From Gracilaria caudata (Eukaryota; Rhodophyta; Florideophyceae; Gracilariales; Gracilariaceae): a DNA stretch of 30,264 nucleotides. Positions 18,404 to 27,256 of this stretch are shown piece after piece. Each line of letters opens with the position of its first letter. The stretch's first letter is position 1. A program made the position numbers and the translations under genes. The stretch lies in assembly GCA_030374735.1 (NCBI GenBank), contig JASCIV010000227.1, positions 1 to 30,264 of the forward strand, read 5' to 3'. Under the pieces are notes generated by a model. The model was not told where the DNA came from, did no database searches, and saw only the letters and a program-made list of their open reading frames with translations.

Positions 18404-18988
18404 CAGTCAACAATCATCATACAAAGGTATTCGGGAGCTCCTTTTCCGTATAGTGTACAGTTCTTCCACTAAAAACAAGTAGGCGTTGGCGGCGTCAAGT
18501 GTCTGCTAGCTGCTTAGCCTCTCGACATATATTCCGCTGCCGTTGTAACCATATCTATCATCGTGATGATCATCATCATGACCATGATAGTGACTTCAAG
18601 TATGGAGTCCAGCCTCAAGTTTTTTGTGCACCGCGCTCGGTCGCGACATTGGATCTATTTTTCTGTTAAAATTGATCACAATCCAATGCCTAACAAATCG
18701 CTCTTGGCAGACCTCGGAGATGCAGGCTGGAGAGCCTTGCACAATAGCTCGTGAACATCTCTCTCTCACTCGGGTTCTCAACACACTAAGCACAATTGGG
18801 CTCAACCAAAGCGAGAATATCCCAGCTTACGTTTGAATAACTGTCCGTGCCTAAAGTTTCAAACTGACCAAACTACCGTTTGGACCATTTGAACCTGCAG
18901 AACTCTGCAACTTCGAACGTCTCACCTCTAGAACTTAAGAAAGTGGCCTTTACCTTCAGGTTGCTGCCGTGAACATAGCTCAGAAGAA
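18404..18988. other. Intergenic with a near-palindrome
   Basis: 585 bp between two genes on the same strand. No convincing coding frame. A 36-base near-palindrome lies at 18555-18590 (listed separately). The right part should hold the promoter and leader of the next gene. Confidence 0.45.
18555..18590. repeat. 36-bp near-perfect palindrome
   Basis: The segment begins CTATCATCGTGATGATC and ends ATGACCATGATAG. Compared with its own reverse complement, 15 of 18 base pairs match, with mismatches at pairs 8, 11 and 17. It includes a short run of ATC repeats, so part of the symmetry comes from simple-sequence composition. It could form a hairpin in the 3' region of the metalloprotease-like transcript. 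Confidence 0.6.
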
Positions 18989-19590
18989 ATGACGTTTGCG
19001 TTTGCCAGCTTCTTTCCGTCATCTCCCTTACGTTCCTCGGCGTTCACGGGCGTTCGATGCGCGAACTCGAGAAAATTGAGTAGAGCTTATGCTCGCCGGC
19101 CTATGACTCCAGTCGCTGTGATCGAACCATTTGCTCCTGGGACCATTTTGCTGGCAGAAGACATTACTTTGAGGATCTTTCTCGGTGGAATGGGTATTGT
19201 GGCATCGGGTATCATTGGTGTGATTTTCGTCGGATATTTTATAGCCAGAAACTATGACGAGGTAAGTTAACACAAGAGCCTCATGTTGACTACCAGAAGG
19301 ATACTAACTGGTCTCGATCTTGTCTGCGGTGTGTTCATGTTTGTTCTGGTGTGCTACAAATAGGTGGAACAAGAGTTTCAGGACCGAGATGGAGCTGTTG
19401 GAAGGTTGAAGGCTTTAGAGGAGCTTAAAGCAAAAGAGAAAAGTAAGATTCAGCCCTGACCGTTTGTGTCACGGTAGAAAACATGCTTCCACATCGTATC
19501 GCTCTGTGGTGAATTGGAGTATAATCCATCGCGAGTTTCAAAACAATAACTCATGCGCTGGGTTAAATAGAACCGGTTAAAGAAGAGTGA
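18989..19590 (+). CDS. Small single-span membrane protein, probably plastid (two introns)
   Basis: Not recognised as a named family. Exon 1 (18989-19261) encodes a leader M-T-F-A-F-A-S-F-F-P-S-S-P-L-R-S rich in Ser, Ala and Arg, fitting a red-algal plastid transit peptide. One hydrophobic span follows (I-F-L-G-G-M-G-I-V-A-S-G-I-I-G-V-I-F-V-G), ending A-R-N-Y-D-E. Intron 1 (19262-19363) has GTAAGTTAAC, a TACTAAC branch site and a TAG end, in phase 0. Exon 2 (19364 on) gives a charged helix V-E-Q-E-F-Q-D-R-D-G-A-V-G-R-L-K-A-L-E-E. If exon 2 is read through, it stops at 19459 (122 aa). A good donor GTAAGA at 19443 and an acceptor before 19571 allow a second intron and a last exon ending K-K-P-V-K-E-E at 19590 (123 aa), the model used here. 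The function is unknown; a thylakoid or envelope location is inferred. Confidence 0.6.
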
Positions 19591-19631
19591 GTATCTCACG
19601 CTTGAAGCAATGAAGTACACAGGCTGAGTCC

Positions 19632-20651
19632 CTATCGAGCTAGTTGCCAACGTGAGATGATGTCCTTCGCTGTATCTTCTTCAAAAATTCCATGTCGCAA
19701 GCACCAATTCTCAGCAACGTAAGAGTGCTTGCCCTTAGATAGTTTCTCTTTGTACATGCTTTGATAAAACAACCGCAAGGGATCGTTATCCAGTGGCGTT
19801 TCTCGCCTTTGTCCAATCTTCTCAAACTTGCGAACCGACTCTTCTTTTTCCTTCTTTCGTTGCGTCGACCTGGCTCTTGGTTTTGGCTCTCTCTTTGACA
19901 CTCTTCCACTCCGTGCTCTAGAGGAGCTTGCTCTAGAGGAGCTTGCCCTGGAGGAGGCGGCTCTGGAGGAGGTGGCTCTTGAGGAGGTGGCTCTAGAGGA
20001 GGTGGCCCTAGAGGAGGTGGCTCTCGAAGAGGAGGCTTTGGCACGATACTTTCGCTTAGGCTTGTGGCGTTTGTACAGCGTAGCAAGTGGCACATCGTCA
20101 TCGTCAGCATTTTTGAAGAACCGTAGTCTCTGCATCTTAGGCGACGGTGGTGTGACAGTGTTCATGCGTGCTGCGAGTGGTATGTCGTCTTCATCGTCAT
20201 CGCCATCGCCATCGCCGTAGCCGTCCGCCTGATTGCCTTCGACCCGGAGTTCATGTCCATCTTGCTGTGATACCATTTTGTTAGTGCCCAATTCCTCCTT
20301 TTCTAGCTCTATGTCTTCGTCCTCCGCAACATCGACCATCTCCACCGCTTCCTCCGCCTCCTCTCCATCTTCCTCCACTTCTTCCTCTTCTATCTCCTCT
20401 TCCTCTACTTCTTGCTCGTCTTCGTCCTCGTCTTCATCATTATCTTCGTCAGACACGTTTTCGTTTCCCGGTCTTTGATCATCGTCTACTCCCCCTAGTG
20501 AGTCATCGTCTTCATATGCTTCGGAATTGTTGGAAGCCATGCGCCCATCATCATGGGCAGTGTTTTCTGAGTCGTACCCCGACTCAGCTCCTTGAAATAA
20601 ATGATTCTGCACTTGATCCAGGGGGACTTCGTCACCATCAGAGTCTTCCAT
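19632..20651 (-). CDS. Acidic, probably nuclear protein with xPLx motifs and SSRAT repeats
   Basis: Family not named. The product is 339 aa. The first ~150 residues are strongly acidic, with long Glu/Asp runs. The motif acidic-acidic-[VI]-P-L occurs three times: G-D-E-V-P-L-D-Q near the N-terminus, E-D-D-I-P-L-A-A-R, and D-D-D-V-P-L-A-T-L. After a basic K-R-H-K-P-K-R-K-Y-R patch come eight pentapeptide repeats of the S-S-R-A-T/S type, encoded by a 15-bp tandem repeat, then more basic sequence. The ~50-residue C-terminus is a compact helical domain (D-P-L-R-L-F-Y-Q-S-M-Y-K-E-K-L, then A-E-N-W-C-L-R-H-G-I-F). It resembles small 'FY-S-L-Y ... W-x-L-x-x-G' domains I associate with plant and fungal nuclear proteins, although I cannot name one. 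The acidic and Arg/Ser-rich parts suggest a chromatin or RNA-linked role. The stop is about 40 bp from the end of the convergent upstream gene. Confidence 0.8.
   Translation of the reverse strand: MEDSDGDEVPLDQVQNHLFQGAESGYDSENTAHDDGRMASNNSEAYEDDDSLGGVDDDQRPGNENVSDEDNDEDEDEDEQEVEEEEIEEEEVEEDGEEAEEAVEMVDVAEDEDIELEKEELGTNKMVSQQDGHELRVEGNQADGYGDGDGDDDEDDIPLAARMNTVTPPSPKMQRLRFFKNADDDDVPLATLYKRHKPKRKYRAKASSSRATSSRATSSRATSSRATSSRAASSRASSSRASSSRARSGRVSKREPKPRARSTQRKKEKEESVRKFEKIGQRRETPLDNDPLRLFYQSMYKEKLSKGKHSYVAENWCLRHGIFEEDTAKDIISRWQLAR
19921..20040. repeat. 15-bp tandem repeat, eight units, in coding sequence
   Basis: Eight back-to-back 15-base units close to GAGGAGGTGGCTCTA on the plus strand. 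The four at 19966-20025 differ from each other by only one or two bases; the outer units are more diverged (GAGGAGCTTGCTCTA at the left, GAAGAGGAGGCTTTG at the right). The unit length keeps the reading frame of the minus-strand gene and encodes S-S-R-A-x pentapeptides. The complementary frame is also open (A-L-E-E-V), but it is a shadow. Confidence 0.95.
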
Positions 20652-21168
20652 GTCCTCAATCTTCCTCTTCGAAATATCCTTGACTCAAAAACCCAAAGCC
20701 AAAATAGCCGTAATTGGTTGAATATAGTGGTCAGCTTTTGCTCTGCTGCAGGTCGACGAAAAAGTTTCCAGCGAAACTAGAAGCTTTTGTGCGCTTGATG
20801 AGCAGAGGGTTAGCAATCCAAGCCCTCGCTCGTGCTCAAGTCTTTCACCCCACACGACTTTTCACATACAACCACCTAATAAAGCAATGACCGTGCTGCT
20901 GTAGCGAACCGTTCGACTCGAAACGTGTGCCTGGAGCCAAGCTTCTGACTTGTGGCAACCCGTGTGTAGTCTTGACTCAAGACTCGAGTTTTTCATCGAG
21001 GCTATCAACTTCAAGCCAAATTTCAAAGCGCCTTTCGCATTACGTGTAAATGTTGTTCATGAGAGAACCTAAAATACATGACTTTCATCTTCTCGCTGCT
21101 TTTCAATGCAATCTTAGTTGAGCTCGTGTGGAATAAAGTTGTCCGGCGGGTTGATTGATCGACAGGAG
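20652..21168. promoter_or_regulatory. Divergent region upstream of prolyl-tRNA synthetase
   Basis: 517 bp between divergent starts. An ATG at 21078 opens a short frame (to about 21158) that is out of frame with the synthetase and would act as an upstream ORF if it is in the leader. No TATA box or repeat was identified. Confidence 0.4.
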
Positions 21169-22896
21169 ATGGCTGCAGTTTTGGGAAAGCTCCGACCGCC
21201 GACAGTTTTCCAACAGCAGTTACCGGGGCGAAATCTCATTGCCTGCACTATGTCCGCTTTTCAGATTCATATTCCAATATCTCGTCCCCAGTCTTTAAAC
21301 CGCAGCGTTTGTCGTCGTTGTCGCGCACCTATACGAAATGTCGTGCAGAATGCGGCTCAGTCCACAGCCAATCCCAGACAGAAAACTGCTTCATTTCAGT
21401 CTCCATCCATCACTCCTCGTGACGAGGACTATTCTCAGTGGTATCTTGACGTCATTTCAGCAGCTGATCTTGCTGAATCTGCCCCAGTAAAGGGGTGTCT
21501 TGTAATTAAGCCTCACGGTTATGCTATCTGGGAACTACTTCGCGACAAGCTGGACGCTGCAATTAAACAGTCTGGTGCAAAGAACGCGTATTTTCCACTC
21601 CTTATTCCACAGTCTTTTCTTTCAAAGGAGGCGGAACACGTTGAAGGTTTCGCAAAGGAATGCGCTGTAGTCACCCACCATCGATTGCGCGCCGATCCCG
21701 ATGCACCGGCCGGAACTTTGCAACCGGACCCCGATGCTGAGCTGGAGGATAAGCTTGTTGTTAGGCCAACATCGGAGACTATAATATGGTATATGTTTGG
21801 TCGCTGGATACAGAGCTATCGCGACCTCCCGCTTATGATAAATCAGTGGGCAAATATTGTGCGATGGGAGATGCGCACCAGACCATTTTTGCGAACGACA
21901 GAATTCCTCTGGCAAGAGGGTCACACTGCTCATGCTGGTGAACGTGAAGCCCATGAGAAAGCAGTAGAAATGATCCAAGTTTATCGAGATATCGCGGAAA
22001 ACTGGTTGGCTTTACCTGTCGTTGTGGGAAGAAAGTCACCTTCAGAAAGATTCGCCGGCGCAGAAGAAACCTACACGATTGAAGCCATGATGCAAAACGG
22101 ATGGGCTTTGCAAGCAGGTACCTCACACTTCCTCGGACAAAACTTTGCGAAGGCGTTTGATGTCCAGTACAAGGCAACAGAGGGTACTGAACAATATGTG
22201 TGGGCGACGAGTTGGGGAATGACGACTCGTATGATTGGAGCGCTTATAATGACACATTCTGACGACGTAGGACTCGTACTACCTCCCACTATTGCACCTA
22301 TTCAGGTTGTTCTAGTTCTAATCTTTAAGAACGAGAATGATCAAAAAGTTGTTAGCTCGTTCGCGGAGCAAGTAGCCCAACGCCTAAAGCAAATAGGTGT
22401 TAGGTATGAAGTCGATGATCGCCCCAATATGAGGCCAGGTGCCAAGTACTACGAGTGGGAGAGAAAGGGTGTGCCACTTCGAATGGAAATCGGTCCAAAA
22501 GATGCTGGCAAGGGGGCAGTCTTTTCGGCAAAACGAATCGGGGGTAAGAAGTCGTCGATCCCAGTTGATGACAATTTTGAAGACACCACGATCGCAGTTT
22601 TGAAAGATATTCAGGCAGAGATGTTTAAGAACGCTCGACAACGGTTATCAGACCGAACAATCGTTCCCACATCGTATGAGGAGATGAAACAATCACTGGA
22701 ACAAGGAGGAGACGCGCACGGCTTTTTCCTAGTTCCCTGGAAGTGCGATGCAGTCAATGAAAAGAAGGTGAAAGAAGAGACAAAAGCTACCCTACGATGT
22801 TACCCGATAAGCGGTCAACAGAACCTCGATGGGCAGAGGTGTATTTACTCAGGCGAACCAGCAACGCACATGGCCATTTTCGCCAGAGCTTACTAG
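21169..22896 (+). CDS. PRORS1: Prolyl-tRNA synthetase, organellar, archaeal/eukaryotic type
   Basis: This class II enzyme charges tRNA-Pro with proline. From 21169 the product is 575 aa. The N-terminal ~75 residues are rich in Arg, Ser, Gln and Ala with no acidic cluster and read as a plastid and/or mitochondrial presequence. The catalytic core starts near D-Y-S-Q-W-Y-L-D-V. Family signatures are R-P-T-S-E-T, F-L-R-T-T-E-F-L-W-Q-E-G-H-T-A-H (motif 2), and S-W-G-M-T-T-R-M-I-G-A-L-I-M-T-H-S-D-D (motif 3). The anticodon-binding domain follows from about V-V-L-V-L-I-F, and the protein ends on the C-terminal Tyr typical of this type. There is no bacterial editing insertion, as in plant organellar PRORS1. 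The start is uncertain: 21250 (M-S-A-F-Q-I) is a good alternative, giving 548 aa. No intron. Its stop is 79 bp from that of the convergent coiled-coil gene. Confidence 0.95.
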   Translation: MAAVLGKLRPPTVFQQQLPGRNLIACTMSAFQIHIPISRPQSLNRSVCRRCRAPIRNVVQNAAQSTANPRQKTASFQSPSITPRDEDYSQWYLDVISAADLAESAPVKGCLVIKPHGYAIWELLRDKLDAAIKQSGAKNAYFPLLIPQSFLSKEAEHVEGFAKECAVVTHHRLRADPDAPAGTLQPDPDAELEDKLVVRPTSETIIWYMFGRWIQSYRDLPLMINQWANIVRWEMRTRPFLRTTEFLWQEGHTAHAGEREAHEKAVEMIQVYRDIAENWLALPVVVGRKSPSERFAGAEETYTIEAMMQNGWALQAGTSHFLGQNFAKAFDVQYKATEGTEQYVWATSWGMTTRMIGALIMTHSDDVGLVLPPTIAPIQVVLVLIFKNENDQKVVSSFAEQVAQRLKQIGVRYEVDDRPNMRPGAKYYEWERKGVPLRMEIGPKDAGKGAVFSAKRIGGKKSSIPVDDNFEDTTIAVLKDIQAEMFKNARQRLSDRTIVPTSYEEMKQSLEQGGDAHGFFLVPWKCDAVNEKKVKEETKATLRCYPISGQQNLDGQRCIYSGEPATHMAIFARAY

Positions 22897-22975
22897 CCAC
22901 TGTCCTATACATACTGTGCTCTGAGGCGCATCCTCTCATCGGAACAAGCGTGAAAGTCCGTTTCATCAACAACGT

Positions 22976-24514
22976 TTACTCGGATGTCATCCTCATATTC
23001 TGCCGTTCATGCAATGCGGTCAAAATCTTTTGATGACGCATGCGAATGTCAAACAACTCTTGCAGTTGGGCATCAACATCTGTAAGAGCTGTCTCATGAC
23101 GAGGTGGATGAAGTGGGATTGTTGAACGAGGTCCGATGTCGGGGTCATCGAAACCTGATGCTCTACCAAAGCCGGACTCTCTACCAAGCGTTGCTGATTC
23201 TCGTCCAAATGCGGAACTACGTCCAAAACCAGAGAAGCGTCCGGAACCCGATTCTCTGCCAGCAGCGCTGGCGGTTCCAAAGCTAAGACGACGAGTCTCA
23301 TGCGAGCCTCTCAATGCGCTTTGTGATGGTTCACTTCGCTCTCTGCGCTTTGTTTCTTCCTTCATGATGGCCTTTAGACGTAGAACTTCTTTTTGCGCTT
23401 GTTTAGCTTCTTCTTGTGCTTCATCAGCTTTGCGCTTGAGCGCTTGCTCATTTTGTGTCATGGTAGTATGGACAGCTTTTAGCTTCTGCTGCTCAAGATA
23501 GAGTTGACGTAGCTCAGCTTGTTTGGCGTCTAAGGTTTGTTCCATGCTCTTCAGTAATACCTCCGTGTGTGACTGAACCGATCTGATGGTCGTGGGTTGC
23601 TGCTCTTTTTCTTGCAGTTCTTGTTGCAGTGTTTCTATGATTGCTTCGTAGTCCTTCACTCTTTGTTCTGACTGATTTGTCATTTGCTTTTGAATATCGG
23701 CAATTTCCTTGAGACGAGCTGTCTCTTGTTCATTTGAGCTACGTTGTTGCTCCGATTCAGTTCTTGCCGACGCCAACTGCTTCTCAAGATCTGCGATGTA
23801 CTGCTCCATGCGAGAGTTGGTAGACGTGGCGTCGAGTAACTGTTGACTCAAGTTGTTCTGCAACTCATTGGCCGTTCTCAACGCGGAAGAACTAGAAGCG
23901 GCAGCGGCATCAGCTTCGCACCGAGTTGTGGCCAACTCTTCATTCAATCGCTTCACTTCTTTTTGTAGGAAGCGAACGTTTTGCTCTCCCAACGTCACAC
24001 GTAGATTGTTCTCGTTGTCGACGGTATTGCTTCGAATCTGTAACGCTTCTTTCTCCGACTGAACGAGCTTGAGTTGCATTTGCAAGTCGCGCAGCTGCAG
24101 GTCTTGTTGACGTAGTTTGGTCAACTCGGCCGCGTCGGATGCGATGGTCTCATCTCGGTCTTTGAGCTGCCTGGAGAGCGAGAGGTTCTGCTCGGTGAGC
24201 TCCCTGACCTTTGACCGCGAGACGTCCAAATCGGTGGAGAGACGAGCAAGTTTATCGAAGGCCGGTGGGGAATGTGCGGGTGATCGTTTGGAGCCCACGG
24301 CCTGTTGAGATGCTTCGCTCGGCTTGGAGGGGGAAGCAAAGAGCTGCGCGTCTGACCGTGCCTGCTTCCGAAGCAGTTTGATTAGCCGGCGTTGATAGGA
24401 TAGAATAAGGGCCTCATTCTTGTGGTTTTGATGGCGAGCTTGTCGTAGCTTGCCCTGAAGGGAGGAGATGAGACTGTTGACGGGCGTTAAATCGTTGCAG
24501 TCGACTTGCACCAT
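22976..24514 (-). CDS. Long coiled-coil protein with C-terminal FGR repeats
   Basis: Not assignable to a named family. The 512-aa product begins M-V-Q-V-D-C-N-D-L-T-P-V-N and has helical coil at about residues 14-52. After a Ser/Pro linker, an almost unbroken coiled coil runs from about 85 to 395, rich in Gln, Glu, Leu and Arg with few prolines. The section near 405-455 is a low-complexity run built on G-F-G-R-x-S and F-G-R-E-S units (for example R-F-S-G-F-G-R-S-S-A-F-G-R-E-S). The end is a second short helix (L-Q-E-L-F-D-I-R-M-R-H-Q-K-I-L). Such a layout fits a cytoskeletal, centrosomal, Golgi-tether or nuclear-pore-associated protein, but coiled coils carry little specific information. There are no membrane segments and no signal peptide. 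Intronless; divergent from the flavoprotein gene. Confidence 0.8.
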   Translation of the reverse strand: MVQVDCNDLTPVNSLISSLQGKLRQARHQNHKNEALILSYQRRLIKLLRKQARSDAQLFASPSKPSEASQQAVGSKRSPAHSPPAFDKLARLSTDLDVSRSKVRELTEQNLSLSRQLKDRDETIASDAAELTKLRQQDLQLRDLQMQLKLVQSEKEALQIRSNTVDNENNLRVTLGEQNVRFLQKEVKRLNEELATTRCEADAAAASSSSALRTANELQNNLSQQLLDATSTNSRMEQYIADLEKQLASARTESEQQRSSNEQETARLKEIADIQKQMTNQSEQRVKDYEAIIETLQQELQEKEQQPTTIRSVQSHTEVLLKSMEQTLDAKQAELRQLYLEQQKLKAVHTTMTQNEQALKRKADEAQEEAKQAQKEVLRLKAIMKEETKRRERSEPSQSALRGSHETRRLSFGTASAAGRESGSGRFSGFGRSSAFGRESATLGRESGFGRASGFDDPDIGPRSTIPLHPPRHETALTDVDAQLQELFDIRMRHQKILTALHERQNMRMTSE

Positions 24515-25077
24515 GGTTGCAGAAGATGGGATGCGGAGAACGAAAGATACCTTCGTGCGCTTTGTAGCTGCTTGGGTGGCAAAAGCGAGAAACCAATCGG
24601 CAATGGTGGGCGGACCAGGGCCTTTCTAAACTGAGTCCACCAGACGCCGCGTGTCGACCCCCGCAATTTGTACCCTTGTATCTAATTATTTTCGTAGAAG
24701 ATTGTGCTCGTACTGACAATTTCGTGGCAGAGTAGAAACGGGTTGGCCTTGGGCGCTTGCCATGTCGTGAGCGCTGATTTGTGCGCGTCTTCTCCCCGCG
24801 AACAAGTCATACAAATCAAATGCAACTCCGCGGTCGTGCATCCCCGCGCCGCCTCGCCCCCATAATGCCCCACAAGCCCCCTTTCTCCGGTCGCTATCGT
24901 CGCCACACGCCAACATCTCTGCATGCGTTCTCGTCGCTTCTTCACATGCACAAAACTCGCATCAGTCCCCCTCAAAATGCGCTATAAAACCACATTCTCA
25001 ACCGTTCATTAGCGTGTTCACCGTCCACACCCCGTCGTTCTCATTTGTCGTGCTTGAACGTACTGCGCGCTTTCAAC
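24515..25077. promoter_or_regulatory. Divergent promoter region with a TATA box
   Basis: 563 bp between divergent ATGs. TATAAAA at 24983-24989 lies about 90 bp before the flavoprotein ATG (25078), a plausible TATA position with a leader of about 60 bases. It is the clearest core-promoter element in the window. Open frames in this gap are not protein-like. Confidence 0.6.
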
Positions 25078-26892
25078 ATGACTCACGTTCTCCCGGAGCC
25101 TTTTCACAGTGGTGAGCTGCTTGTGCAGCAACTGGCAGGCACACAGGGCGTGGCTGCGGAACTTGGAAACGTCGTGTCAGATTCTCTGCCGCCCGCTGCT
25201 GCGTTCAATCATATGCTGCAGAATCTCAACATCATATGGATTTCCACTGTCTCTCCGAGCTCCAATCCTCATGACGCTTCTGTGTGGGTATCCCCTGTTT
25301 TTGGTCACGCCCCATCCCTTGCCAATGCGACCTCCACTCGTTTGATACAGCTTCACCTTCAATCCCTTTCTCAAACGGACGTGCTGCAGCACAATCTTTC
25401 TCCATTGCATCATGGAGATACAAGTGTACCGGTTGGCGTTTTGATCATTGATCTGGAGGCAAGACGCCGTTATCGCACAAATGGAGTGCTCAAACTTTCG
25501 AGCGAGCCAAACGAATCCGATTCTTCCGCATTTCGATCGGTCGCGCTTGACATGAACGTAAAGGAAGCGTTTCCCAATTGTCCCAAATACATTCAACGCC
25601 GCGTTGTGGACTCTTCTACGCTCCAAATGTCTCCAGTTCCCCCTTCTGTACAATATGAGTCAGACAGCAAGCTCTCGCCAGCGGATACGAGCGTTCTTCG
25701 AGCTGCCGACACTCTGTTTTTGGGCACGTACAATCCGTCAACTGGACTGGATGCAAACCATCGAGGCGGTAGACCGGGGTTCATTCGGGTTAGCTCGGAG
25801 AATGAGCTGTACTGGCCAGATTACCGTGGAAATGGTATGTTCCAATCTTTCGGAAACTTGCAACGGAACGACAGAGCAGGCGTTACTGTGTTCGATTTCG
25901 AAACGGGTCATTTGCTGCAGTTATCTGGTATTGCGCAGGTGCAGTGGGACAAGAGTGCTTATCCTGACGTCGAACCTGCAGCAGAAAGGGTTGTTTCTTT
26001 CAAGGTATTGCATGTTCGTCGTAGCAAAGGCCCTGTCACTAACTTTCGATGGAAACTGTTGGATTACTCGCCGTACAACCCTGTGATTCAACAAGGTACA
26101 TCGACGGAGCAGAAAGAAGACTACCCTATGCCAGTCACCCTTGTAAAGATTGTTTCAGAGACACCCAGTGTGAAGACGTTTCGATTCCTCGCTCCGAAGT
26201 ACATCCCGTTTTTGCCGGGACAATACGCCACTTTTGAGTTTGAACAGGCTCCTGGTATCGACGAGAAGCTTTTACCTGTAGTACGGACGTGGACTTTGTC
26301 CGAAGCTGCGAACTCTACGAAAGGCGACCTGACACTTGAGGTTAGCGTCAAACGAAAGCCCGGTGGCCTTATGTCGAACTGGCTGCACGACAATGCCAAG
26401 CTGGGTATGAGGGTTAAGCTGTTAGGCATCGGGGGTGAAATGACTCCGTTTGTCGAAAAGCATTTGCCAGAAAAACTGTTGTTCCTCAGCGGGGGCATCG
26501 GGATAACGCCCAATATGGCCATTCTGCGTGGAATTGGAGCAAGATCTGAAGGAGATCCTTCAACACAACCGGACATGGTATTCCTTCACCAAGAGAGGAA
26601 ATATGAGGAGATACCATTCAAGAAGGAGCTCCTGAGACGGGCTCGAGTGTCAAATGGCCGTACAAGACTGCACTTTGTAATTTCCGGTGAAGGCAAGGGT
26701 GCGGTGCCTGAAGACGCAACCCTTTTTTCTGGTCGTATTGGTACATTCGTACTGCAAGAGCGCGTTCCGGACATCTCGGACCGCACGGTGTTTTTGTGCG
26801 GCCCTCTCGGGTTTATGGAGAAGCTAAAAACCGACCTGTTAGATCTTGGCGTGTCACCTACACGGTTAATTACTGAACAGTTCAACTTTTAG
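25078..26892 (+). CDS. PNPOx-like flavoprotein fused to a ferredoxin-NADP-reductase module
   Basis: A two-domain oxidoreductase of 604 aa. The N-terminal part (about 1-340) is a pyridoxamine-phosphate-oxidase-like split-barrel domain expected to bind FMN. Family stretches are P-F-H-S-G-E-L-L-V-Q near the start, then H-R-G-G-R-P-G-F-I-R-V at about 225-235, and Y-W-P-D-Y-R-G-N-G-M-F-Q-S-F-G-N-L. The C-terminal part (about 349-604) is an FNR module: R-T-W-T-L-S at about 403 for FAD, G-G-I-G-I-T-P at about 472 for NAD(P), and C-G-P-L-G-F-M near 574. No 2Fe-2S ferredoxin domain follows the reductase. Similar fusions occur in bacteria and fungi, where the physiological substrate is unknown. Electrons would pass NAD(P)H to FAD to FMN to an unknown acceptor. 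The ATG at 25078 starts right before homology. No targeting signal and no intron; probably cytosolic. Confidence 0.9.
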   Translation: MTHVLPEPFHSGELLVQQLAGTQGVAAELGNVVSDSLPPAAAFNHMLQNLNIIWISTVSPSSNPHDASVWVSPVFGHAPSLANATSTRLIQLHLQSLSQTDVLQHNLSPLHHGDTSVPVGVLIIDLEARRRYRTNGVLKLSSEPNESDSSAFRSVALDMNVKEAFPNCPKYIQRRVVDSSTLQMSPVPPSVQYESDSKLSPADTSVLRAADTLFLGTYNPSTGLDANHRGGRPGFIRVSSENELYWPDYRGNGMFQSFGNLQRNDRAGVTVFDFETGHLLQLSGIAQVQWDKSAYPDVEPAAERVVSFKVLHVRRSKGPVTNFRWKLLDYSPYNPVIQQGTSTEQKEDYPMPVTLVKIVSETPSVKTFRFLAPKYIPFLPGQYATFEFEQAPGIDEKLLPVVRTWTLSEAANSTKGDLTLEVSVKRKPGGLMSNWLHDNAKLGMRVKLLGIGGEMTPFVEKHLPEKLLFLSGGIGITPNMAILRGIGARSEGDPSTQPDMVFLHQERKYEEIPFKKELLRRARVSNGRTRLHFVISGEGKGAVPEDATLFSGRIGTFVLQERVPDISDRTVFLCGPLGFMEKLKTDLLDLGVSPTRLITEQFNF

Positions 26893-27256
26893 AAACGCAG
26901 CGTCTACTGTGTGTGTGTCCAGTGAGACTGGCCATAGGAACTAATAGAGGAAGGTTACCTTTGTACATTGTAAACTCAATTTCGGATAGATTTGTGCTCA
27001 TAGAGACAGGAAATGATTGCCGACAAAGAAACAAGATTGAAGACAGTGCATGGAAGTGCGGGCCCATCGTCAATGATTTCTGCTCCTATAATCGATTGCG
27101 CCTATGCGTTGGTGTGCTCGAAGTCTTTGCCTGGGAGGGAAGAAGTTCCAGAAGCAGTCTCTTGCAGGAACCATCAAATGTTTGTGACTAAGTCCGAGCT
27201 TGGCGGTGACCATTTTCAATTGAGATATTGTTGATCTTCCGTAGCCAGCACCAAGG
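26893..27256. other. Intergenic between flavoprotein and glycosyltransferase
   Basis: 364 bp. Two overlapping plus-strand frames (26913-27191 and 27013-27234) are open but resemble no protein I know. The second one, from an ATG at 27013, has a fairly balanced composition and could be a small gene or leader ORF; I do not call it. Confidence 0.35.

Noticed and set aside
19828..20220. Plus-strand frame with A-L-E-E-V pentapeptide repeats
   Set aside because: It is the complement of the S-S-R-A-x repeat in the minus-strand gene. The minus frame is longer, starts with ATG and ends in a conserved-looking domain.
20300..20450. CTC/TCC-rich tract as a microsatellite or regulatory element
   Set aside because: It is the coding sequence of the Glu/Asp run in the minus-strand acidic protein.
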